Assembly: GCA_937873245.1 (NCBI GenBank)
Contig: CALMVY010000153.1
Location: 1-20,373 of the forward strand
Direction: 5' to 3'
DNA length: 20,373 nucleotides
Origin: an uncultured Arthrobacter sp.
Lineage (GTDB): Bacteria; Actinomycetota; Actinomycetes; Actinomycetales; Micrococcaceae
The notes below the pieces were generated by a model. The model was given only the letters and a program-made list of their open reading frames with translations. It was not told the origin of the DNA and did no database searches. This document shows positions 1 to 5,585 of the stretch, piece after piece (within the stretch, counting starts at the first letter, position 1; every line of letters starts with the position of its first letter). The position numbers and the translations under genes were made by a program.

Positions 1-1121
1 ATCAGGAACTGCCCCAGCACGTCGCCAAAGCGCGCCCCAACCGCCTTGCGCAGCCCGATCTCGCGCGTGCGCTCGGTCACCGAGACGAGCATGATGTTCA
101 TGATGCCGATGCCCCCTACCAGGAGCGAAATCCCGGCGATCATACTGAGGAAGATCGTCAGCACCCCCGTGATCTGACCGAGCGAGGTGAGCAAATCCGC
201 CTGATTGATAATCGTGAAGTCCTGCTCACCCTGGAACTCGACATTGTGCGCGTCGTTGAGATACGTTTCGACCTCCAGCGCGGCAGAGTCCATCGCGTCC
301 TCGTTGATTGCTTGCACATGCATGACATCGACGCGATACCCGCCGTCGCGTGTGCGCGCTTGCGAAAGGCGCGTCTGCGCGGTCGTGATCGGGATGAAGA
401 TGACATTGTTTGCGTCGTCAAGGATGCCAAGACCGCCGGACTGCTGCTCTTCCAGCACGCCGATCACGGTGAACGACCGGTTGTTGACGCGGATGTCTTC
501 GCCGACAGGATTGTAGGACTTATCGCCAAACAGCGTCTCGACGACCGTCGTCCCCAACAAGACGACTCGTGACGCCGCATCCACATCCGACTGGCTGATG
601 AAGACACCGCCGGGCTGCACTGGGCGCGCGCGCACCTCACCATAATTGGCAGAAACGCCGCTGACCGCACCATCCAGGCTGCCTTCAGGACCGACGAGCT
701 GCGCGGGAACAATACTCTCTATTGCGATAGTGCCGATGCTGGGCGCGATGCGTGGATTCAGCAGGTCTTCTACCTCGTTTGTGGAGATCGGCTGGATAGT
801 CACGCGCGTTTCGCTCTCCGGCGGTGACGAAAACACGAACAGCAGGTTTGACCCCAACCCCTCGAACTCCGAGGCGATGTAGTCCTCCACCAGGAAAGGC
901 CGCCGCTGCGTGAAGACCCGGCCGCCGAGACCCGCCCCGGGGACCACCACCACCTGGTGCAGGCTGGACGTATCGGTGCCAAGGAAATCAGTTAGCTGCA
1001 GCCGCTCCCCGCTGGCCAGTCCGGCGAAGAGCACGGCGGGCCGGAACCTGCCGGAGAGCAGGCGCAGGGAGGCGCGGAGCAGCTCCCGGTCATCGGGGCG
1101 GGAATAGGCGTTCGGCTGCAT
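1..1121 (-). CDS. Chimeric frame: GAF-type regulator N-terminus joined to MacB/FtsX-family ABC transporter permease (3' end off window)
   Basis: My translation from the ATG at 1121 stays open to base 1 (373 codons, no stop). A good ribosome site (AGGAG) lies just upstream. Residues 1-85 (MQPNAYSRPDDRELLRASLR onward, including VVVVPGAGLGGRVFTQRRPF and LVEDYIASE) look like the GAF domain of an actinobacterial helix-turn-helix regulator. From residue 86 (FEGLGSNLLFVFSS) it is the extracytoplasmic domain of a MacB-like permease (VVLLGTTVVETLFGD, FTVIGVLEEQQSGGLG, VIFIPITTAQTRL). A membrane segment (GVLTIFLSMIAGISLLVGGI) and the FtsX signature (IMLVSVTERTREIGLRKAVG) follow. MacB proteins normally have a cytoplasmic N-terminus and one membrane helix before GLGSN; both are missing, so the periplasmic domain could not be exported. 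The permease part uses more A/T-ending codons (TTG, TCA, GTA, AAT, ATA) than the rest of the window. Each family assignment is firm; a single functional protein is doubtful. Confidence 0.7.
   Translation of the reverse strand, partial: MQPNAYSRPDDRELLRASLRLLSGRFRPAVLFAGLASGERLQLTDFLGTDTSSLHQVVVVPGAGLGGRVFTQRRPFLVEDYIASEFEGLGSNLLFVFSSPPESETRVTIQPISTNEVEDLLNPRIAPSIGTIAIESIVPAQLVGPEGSLDGAVSGVSANYGEVRARPVQPGGVFISQSDVDAASRVVLLGTTVVETLFGDKSYNPVGEDIRVNNRSFTVIGVLEEQQSGGLGILDDANNVIFIPITTAQTRLSQARTRDGGYRVDVMHVQAINEDAMDSAALEVETYLNDAHNVEFQGEQDFTIINQADLLTSLGQITGVLTIFLSMIAGISLLVGGIGIMNIMLVSVTERTREIGLRKAVGARFGDVLGQFL
861..869. other. Junction between GAF-regulator and MacB-permease sequence
   Basis: The minus-strand codons TCG-GAG-TTC-GAG-GGG cross this point. 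To the right of it the translation (LVEDYIASE) fits an Arthrobacter-type GAF regulator. To the left (EGLGSNLLFV) it fits a MacB permease, directly after where MacB's first membrane helix should end. Codon use changes at the same place. The join is in frame. It is either a misassembly or an illegitimate recombination scar; the sequence alone cannot decide. Confidence 0.6.
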
Positions 1122-1133
1122 GAGTCGTCTCCT

Positions 1134-1147
1134 GGTTCCGCGGAACC
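1134..1147. repeat. Perfect 14-bp palindrome upstream of the GAF-regulator start
   Basis: GGTTCCGCGGAACC is its own reverse complement. It lies immediately upstream of the AGGAG ribosome site of the frame that starts at 1121, inside the 89-base gap after the MarR gene. Its position suits an operator or a leader hairpin. A weaker TCAC-ggcgtt-GTGA repeat adjoins it at 1150-1163. Function is inferred only. Confidence 0.4.
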
Positions 1148-1210
1148 CATCACGGCGTTGTGACGGGCGGACAGTGTTGGATTGTTGCTAGGGCATTTCA
1201 GCCGGGTGGA

Positions 1211-1717
1211 TTACTCGCTGAAGTCGCCGGCGTTGCGGCGGAAGGTGCCCAGGATCCGGATCAGCTGGTCGACGTCCTGCTCCGCGAAGCCGGACTGGGC
1301 GAACACCTCGGAGTTGAGTGCCGCCGTCGTCCGTTTGGCCAGCGTCCGCCCCTCCTGGGTGAGCTCAATCAGGGTGGTGCGACCGTCCGTGGGATGCGGC
1401 GACCGGAGCACCAGCCCCGCCTGCTGCAGACGGTCGACGGCGTTCGTCACCGAGGTGGGGTGGACCTGCAGCAGCGCGCTTGCCTTGTTCATGGGCAGTG
1501 CGCCGCTGCGGGCGAAACTCAGCAGGGCGAGCAGCTCGTAGCGGGCAAACGTCAGACCGAACGGCTTCAGGACCCCCTCGATCCGGGCCAGGAGGAGCTG
1601 CTGGGTACGCATGATGGCGGTGATGGCAGCCATCGGCGCGGCGACGTCGGACCAGCCATGGCGTTCCCAGTTCAGCCGGGCGTCGGCGATCGGATCACGC
1701 GGCAGCGGCGTTGCCAC
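1211..1717 (-). CDS. MarR-family transcriptional regulator
   Basis: The 168-residue protein has the usual MarR length and layout: an N-terminal dimerisation helix (AAITAIMRTQQLLLARIEGV), then the winged helix-turn-helix. FGLTFARYELLALLSFA and MNKASALLQVHPTSVTNAVD form the recognition part, and LVLRSPHPTDGRTTLIELT is the wing with the family's D-x-R motif. A C-terminal helix follows. Translation starts at GTG (1717), preceded by GGGGG. It lies 35 bases downstream of the acyl-CoA synthetase gene on the same strand, so the two are probably co-transcribed. MarR proteins usually bind palindromes near their own operon and release on binding a small ligand; here the ligand may be an acyl-CoA or aromatic acid (inference). 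The AGTGAT palindrome at 3569-3584 is its most likely operator. Confidence 0.9.
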   Translation of the reverse strand: MATPLPRDPIADARLNWERHGWSDVAAPMAAITAIMRTQQLLLARIEGVLKPFGLTFARYELLALLSFARSGALPMNKASALLQVHPTSVTNAVDRLQQAGLVLRSPHPTDGRTTLIELTQEGRTLAKRTTAALNSEVFAQSGFAEQDVDQLIRILGTFRRNAGDFSE

Positions 1718-1752
1718 GGAACCCCCAGCTTGTCGTCCTCAGTCTCATGCGT

Positions 1753-3495
1753 TCAGCCTAGCTTTTCGGCCGGGCTTTTCAGTCCGGGGAAGTCGGCTTC
1801 GGAGTACTCCGTGCCGAGACCCGCCGGGACCGTTCCTCCGCCGTGGCGCAGTTCTTCGCTGTGCCTTAGCTCCACGCGCCGGATCTTGCCCGAGATGGTT
1901 TTGGGCAGCTCGGCGAACTCCAGCCGGCGGATCCGCTTGAACGGCGCAAGGTGGTCGCGGCAGTAGCGCAGGATGTCCTCGGCGAGCTCCGGGCCGGCCT
2001 CGTGCCCGGCGGCCAGGACCACAAACGCCTTGGGCACGGAGAGCTTGAGCGCGTCCGGGGAGGGGACGACGGCGGCCTCGGCCACCGCCGGGTGCTCGAT
2101 CAGCACGCTTTCCAGCTCGAACGGAGACAAGCGGTAGTCGGAGGATTTGAAGACGTCGTCGCCGCGGCCCACGTACGTGATGATGCCGCGCTCGTCCCGG
2201 CTCGCCATGTCACCCGTGTGGTAATAGCCGTCGCGGAACGCCTCCGCCGTCTTCTCGGGATCCCCGTAGTACGCCTTCATCAGCCCGACGGGCCGGGGGT
2301 CGAGGCGCAGGCAGAGCTCGCCGTCGTCGCCCTCCGCGCCGGTGGCGGGATCCACGAGGACCACGTCGTAACCCGGCAGGGGCTTGCCCATGGCGCCGAT
2401 CTTGATCGGCTGGCCAGGGGTGTTGGCGATTTGCACGGTGGATTCGGTCTGGCCGAAGCCGTCGCGGATGGTCTGGCCCCAGGCGCGCTGGACCTGGTCA
2501 ATCACCTCGGCATTGAGCGGTTCGCCGGCGGACACCACTTTGGTGGGCGGGTTCTTGAGCAGGGTCAGGTCGGCCTGGATGAGCATGCGCCAGACCGTGG
2601 GAGGGGCGCAGAAGCTGGTGACGGATTCGCGGTCCATCTGCTCCATCAGGGCCTTGGCATCGAAGCGCTCGTAGTTGTAGATGAAGACGCAGGCCTCCGC
2701 GATCCACGGCGTGAAGACGTTGGACCAGGCGTGCTTGGCCCAGCCGGGCGAGGCCACGTTCAGGTGCACGTCGCCGGGCTCCATGCCGATCCAGAACATG
2801 GTGGACAGGTGGCCCACCGGGTAGGAGGTGTGCGTGTGCTCCACGAGCTTGGCCTTGGAGGTGGTGCCCGAGGTGAAATAGAGCAGCAGCGTTTCGTCGG
2901 CCAGGGTCGGCGCGTCCGGCGTGAACTCTTCGCCCGAAGCGGCCGAGTCTGCATACTGCAAGGCGTTTTCATCGGCGGTACCGCTACCGCCGCCGATTTC
3001 GATCAGCCGGTAGTCACCCGGGACCTCGTCGAACTTCCCGATATTGGCGCTCCCGACGGCGGCCCAGTTCGCGCCGCCGCGCTCCACGCGGTCTTTCAGG
3101 TCCGCCGGTCCCATCAGAGTGGTAGTGGGGATCATCACGATGCCCAGCTTGATCCCGGCGAGCATCAGTTCCCAGAGTTCCACCTGGTTGCCGAGCATGA
3201 TGATCATCCGGTCGCCGCGCCGCACACCCTGGCCGCGCAGCCAGTTGGCCACCTGGCCGGAGCGCCGGGACAGGTCCGCGAAGCTGCGCCGCGTGGCAGA
3301 GCCGTCCTGCTCGACGATGACGAGGGCCGGGTTGTTCGCCTTGGCCGGGTCCGCCGCGATCTGGTCGAACCAGTCCAGGGCGAAGTTGAAGTGCTCAAAG
3401 CGCGGCCACTGGAATTCGCTGCGCGCCGCATCGTAGTCCGTGCGGAGGTCAAGCATGCGGTTGCGTGCTGCGCGGAATTCCTCAGTGACTGTCAT
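1753..3495 (-). CDS. AMP-dependent acyl-CoA synthetase (ANL superfamily, medium-chain type)
   Basis: This 580-residue enzyme should activate a carboxylic acid with ATP and load it onto CoA in the cytoplasm. All ANL core motifs are visible: the phosphate loop LYFTSGTTSKAK (205-216), DGFGQTES (345-352), YYHTGDM (424-430), the hinge region YVGRGDDVFKSSDYRLSPFE (441-460) and PKTISGKIRR (531-540), where Lys537 is the expected catalytic lysine. Overall character (EFQWPRFEHFNFALDWFD at 27-44, GIKLGIVMIPTTT) resembles medium-chain/benzoate-type acyl-CoA ligases. Two positions differ from the usual consensus: SGTTSKAK instead of SGTTGxPK, and SSDYRLSP instead of SSGYRIGP. The ATG at 3495 has GAAAGGTG upstream. 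It is divergent from an acyl-CoA dehydrogenase and precedes a MarR gene, which suggests a beta-oxidation or acid-degradation unit. The substrate cannot be read from the sequence. Confidence 0.9.
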   Translation of the reverse strand: MTVTEEFRAARNRMLDLRTDYDAARSEFQWPRFEHFNFALDWFDQIAADPAKANNPALVIVEQDGSATRRSFADLSRRSGQVANWLRGQGVRRGDRMIIMLGNQVELWELMLAGIKLGIVMIPTTTLMGPADLKDRVERGGANWAAVGSANIGKFDEVPGDYRLIEIGGGSGTADENALQYADSAASGEEFTPDAPTLADETLLLYFTSGTTSKAKLVEHTHTSYPVGHLSTMFWIGMEPGDVHLNVASPGWAKHAWSNVFTPWIAEACVFIYNYERFDAKALMEQMDRESVTSFCAPPTVWRMLIQADLTLLKNPPTKVVSAGEPLNAEVIDQVQRAWGQTIRDGFGQTESTVQIANTPGQPIKIGAMGKPLPGYDVVLVDPATGAEGDDGELCLRLDPRPVGLMKAYYGDPEKTAEAFRDGYYHTGDMASRDERGIITYVGRGDDVFKSSDYRLSPFELESVLIEHPAVAEAAVVPSPDALKLSVPKAFVVLAAGHEAGPELAEDILRYCRDHLAPFKRIRRLEFAELPKTISGKIRRVELRHSEELRHGGGTVPAGLGTEYSEADFPGLKSPAEKLG

Positions 3496-3567
3496 GGTGC
3501 ACCTTTCGACGTCTGGTGGCGCAGCCGTTTCAGGCCCGGCGCCGTTGCCCGGAGATCCACCGTTGCC

Positions 3568-3596
3568 TAGTGATCCCCATCACTGTGCAATATACT
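3568..3596 (+). promoter_or_regulatory. Putative promoter of the acyl-CoA dehydrogenase gene
   Basis: TATACT at 3591-3596 matches five of six bases of the sigma-70 type -10 box. Seventeen bases upstream is TAGTGA, a poor -35 (3 of 6), which suggests a weak or regulated promoter. The spacer is occupied by the AGTGAT palindrome. On the other strand TATATT (3597-3592) is a candidate -10 for the divergent synthetase gene, so the two promoters overlap. Confidence 0.4.
3569..3584. promoter_or_regulatory. Candidate operator palindrome AGTGAT-CCCC-ATCACT
   Basis: This perfect 6+4+6 inverted repeat is central in the 163-base gap between the divergent acyl-CoA synthetase and acyl-CoA dehydrogenase genes. 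On the plus strand it falls between a weak -35 and a good -10 (TATACT, 3591-3596). On the minus strand it covers the expected transcription start below TATATT. A half-site, GGATCACT, recurs at 3639-3646. Size and place fit a MarR operator, but binding by the neighbouring MarR protein is inference. Confidence 0.5.
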
Positions 3597-3625
3597 AGGA
3601 CATCCAAGGGTTTGGAAGAGCCGGC

Positions 3626-3640
3626 CCGGTTCATGACCGG
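3626..3640. repeat. Inverted repeat CCGGT-TCATG-ACCGG in the leader of the acyl-CoA dehydrogenase gene
   Basis: A perfect 5+5+5 inverted repeat lies between the candidate -10 and the ATG at 3659 and directly adjoins the extra GGATCACT half-site. It could be a second regulator site or a small leader hairpin. No evidence beyond symmetry and location. Confidence 0.3.
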
Positions 3641-3658
3641 ATCACTACGAAGGGATAC

Positions 3659-4894
3659 ATGCCCGTGCAGCCACAAGGACGTGCCAGCGGACAGAAGGTC
3701 ACCGGGGGCCAAGCAGCGCCGGACGGTATGACGGCGCCGCCGTTTCCGGACGCCGACCTGATGTACATCGTGGACCTGCTGCCCCCGGCGGAGCAGGCCC
3801 GCTACCAGGAGATCCGTGATTTCCTCCAGTCCCGGATCCGGGCGGCCTCGATCGACTACTGGAACCGCGAGGAGTTCCCCTTCGGCCTGCTCGCCGAACT
3901 CGGCAAATATGGCCTCGGCGGCCTGCAGACCGACGGCACCTCCAAGCTGTTCAAGGGCCTGATGTATGTCGAGGTGGCCCGCGCCGACGTGTCCCTCTCG
4001 GCCCTCGTGGGAATCCACAACGAGCTGATCGTGGGCATGATCGACCAGCTCGGCTCCGAGGAGCAGAAGGCCCGCTGGCTGCCGGGGCTTACCGCGTTCA
4101 CGCAGATTGGCGCCTTCGCCCTGACCGAGCCGGACCACGGCTCCGACATCGCCGGAGGGCTGGCCACGACGGCCCGGCTCGAGCGCGGCGAGTGGGTGAT
4201 CAGCGGCGCCAAGCGCTGGATCGGCGCCGGCACCATCGCGGACTTCGCCCTGGTCTGGGCGCGGGACGTCGCGGACCAGCAGATCAAGGGCTTCATCGTA
4301 GAGACGGACCGCCCCGGCTACACCGCCACCAAGATCGCGAACAAGATCGGGCTGCGGATCATGCAGAACGCGGACATCGCGCTCGACGAGGTCCGCATCC
4401 CGGAGTCCAACCTGCTCCCCGGGGCCACGGACTTCTCCAAGGCCAACGAGCTGCTCCGCGATTCGCGTGCCTGGGTGGGTTGGCAGGCCGCCGGCATCCA
4501 GCTGGCCGCGTTCGACGTCGCGCGTTCCTACTCGCTGGAACGGAAGCAGTTCGGCAAGGAGCTGGCACGTTTCCAGCTGATCCAGCAGCAGCTGGCCGAA
4601 ATCCTGGGCAACGCGTCCGCGTCGCTGTCGCTGATGGCGCAGCTGGCCAGGATCCAGGAAGACGGCAAGCTCGAAATGGTCCAGGCCGCGATGGCCAAGT
4701 CCACCACCACCCGGCTGGCCCGGTCTTCGGTGGCCATGGGGCGCTCGCTGATGGGCGGCAACGGCATCAGCAGCGACTACGAGATGGGCAAGCTCTTTGG
4801 CGACGCCGAAATCCTGTACACCTACGAGGGCAGCTACGAGATCAACTCGCTGATTGTGGCCAGGGCCGTGACCGGGAAGTCCGCGTTCGTTTAG
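3659..4894 (+). CDS. Acyl-CoA dehydrogenase, glutaryl-CoA-dehydrogenase-like
   Basis: This FAD enzyme of 411 residues should oxidise an acyl-CoA to the 2,3-enoyl-CoA in the cytoplasm. Visible motifs: the FAD-binding signature FALTEPDHGSD (153-163), ISGAKRWIGAG (181-191), RKQFGKELARFQLIQQQ (295-311), MGGNGISSDYEMGKL (365-379) and YEGSYEINSLIVARAVTG (389-406). Glu390 aligns with the catalytic glutamate that glutaryl-CoA dehydrogenases carry in TYEGTHDIH. The first 30 residues are a non-conserved extension. I keep the ATG at 3659 because GAAGGG lies seven bases upstream; Met24 (3728) is an alternative. It is the only plus-strand gene in the first 13 kb, divergent from the acyl-CoA synthetase, and the two probably act in sequence. 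Decarboxylating activity on glutaryl-CoA is not established. Confidence 0.92.
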   Translation: MPVQPQGRASGQKVTGGQAAPDGMTAPPFPDADLMYIVDLLPPAEQARYQEIRDFLQSRIRAASIDYWNREEFPFGLLAELGKYGLGGLQTDGTSKLFKGLMYVEVARADVSLSALVGIHNELIVGMIDQLGSEEQKARWLPGLTAFTQIGAFALTEPDHGSDIAGGLATTARLERGEWVISGAKRWIGAGTIADFALVWARDVADQQIKGFIVETDRPGYTATKIANKIGLRIMQNADIALDEVRIPESNLLPGATDFSKANELLRDSRAWVGWQAAGIQLAAFDVARSYSLERKQFGKELARFQLIQQQLAEILGNASASLSLMAQLARIQEDGKLEMVQAAMAKSTTTRLARSSVAMGRSLMGGNGISSDYEMGKLFGDAEILYTYEGSYEINSLIVARAVTGKSAFV

Positions 4895-4909
4895 GGGTCC
4901 GCGGGACCC
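4895..4909. terminator. Possible bidirectional terminator hairpin between convergent genes
   Basis: GGGTCC-GCG-GGACCC is a perfect short GC-rich inverted repeat. It fills almost all of the 16 bases between the stop of the acyl-CoA dehydrogenase (TAG, 4892-4894) and the stop of kdpE (4911-4913). There is no T-tract on either side, so termination would be weak. Position is the main argument. Confidence 0.35.
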
Positions 4910-4910
4910 G

Positions 4911-5585
4911 TCAGGGCAGGAACCGGTAACCGATCCCCGCCTCGGTGACCAGGTGCCGCGGGGTGGCGGTCTCCGGTTCCAGCTTGCGTCGCAGCTGGGC
5001 CATATACACGCGGAGATAGTTGGTTTCCTTCGCGTAGGCCGGACCCCAGACCTCGGACAGCAGCTGCTGCTGGGTGACCAGCTTCTCCGGATTCCGGACC
5101 AGCACCTCCAGCATTTTCCACTCGGTCGGAGTGAGCCTGACGTCCTGGCCGTCGCGCGTGACGCGGTGCTTTCCCAGGTCCACGGTGAACGCATCTGTAC
5201 TGACCACCGGTTCCTGATCCGGGTCGGCGCTGCGGCGCAGCAGCGCGCGCAGCCGCGCCAGGAGTTCCTCCAGGCCGAACGGTTTGGTGATGTAGTCGTC
5301 GGCTCCGGCATCCAGGGCCTCCACTTTGTCCTCGGAACCGTGGCGGGCGGACAGCACCAGGACGGGCACCCGGCTCCAGGTGCGGAGTTCCCGGATCACG
5401 GAGGTCCCGTCCAAGTCCGGCAGGCCGAGGTCCAGGATGACAAGTGCCAGCGGGTGCTGGGTGGCCGCCAGCAGGGCCGAATGGCCGTCAGCCGCGGTGG
5501 TCACATCGTAGCCGTGGGCCTGCAGCGTGATCCGCAGGGCCCTGAGCAGGTGCGGGTCGTCGTCGACCACCAGGACGGCGGTCAT
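4911..5585 (-). CDS. kdpE: KdpE, OmpR-family response regulator of the kdp operon
   Basis: The 224-residue protein has a receiver domain (1-120) and an OmpR/PhoB winged-helix DNA-binding domain (about 128-224). The acidic pocket is VVDDDP (6-11). The phosphoacceptor is Asp52 in VILDLGLPDLDG, followed by VLVLSAR and the conserved lysine in DYITKPFGLEELLAR. The output domain shows LTPTEWKMLEVLVRNPEKLV and ETNYLRVYMAQLRRKLEPE, ending in EAGIGYRFLP, as in E. coli KdpE. Its ATG overlaps the kdpD stop as ATGA, so the two are translationally coupled. Phosphorylated by KdpD, it should activate the kdp operon; candidate boxes lie at 12960-13050. Confidence 0.96.
   Translation of the reverse strand: MTAVLVVDDDPHLLRALRITLQAHGYDVTTAADGHSALLAATQHPLALVILDLGLPDLDGTSVIRELRTWSRVPVLVLSARHGSEDKVEALDAGADDYITKPFGLEELLARLRALLRRSADPDQEPVVSTDAFTVDLGKHRVTRDGQDVRLTPTEWKMLEVLVRNPEKLVTQQQLLSEVWGPAYAKETNYLRVYMAQLRRKLEPETATPRHLVTEAGIGYRFLP

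Noticed and set aside
1951..3570. Plus-strand open frame of 539 codons
   Set aside because: It is antisense to the acyl-CoA synthetase, has no recognisable domain and is His/Gly/Arg-rich as expected for a high-GC shadow frame.
3530..5311. Minus-strand open frame of 593 codons
   Set aside because: It runs antisense to the acyl-CoA dehydrogenase and out of frame through kdpE; the composition is that of a shadow frame.
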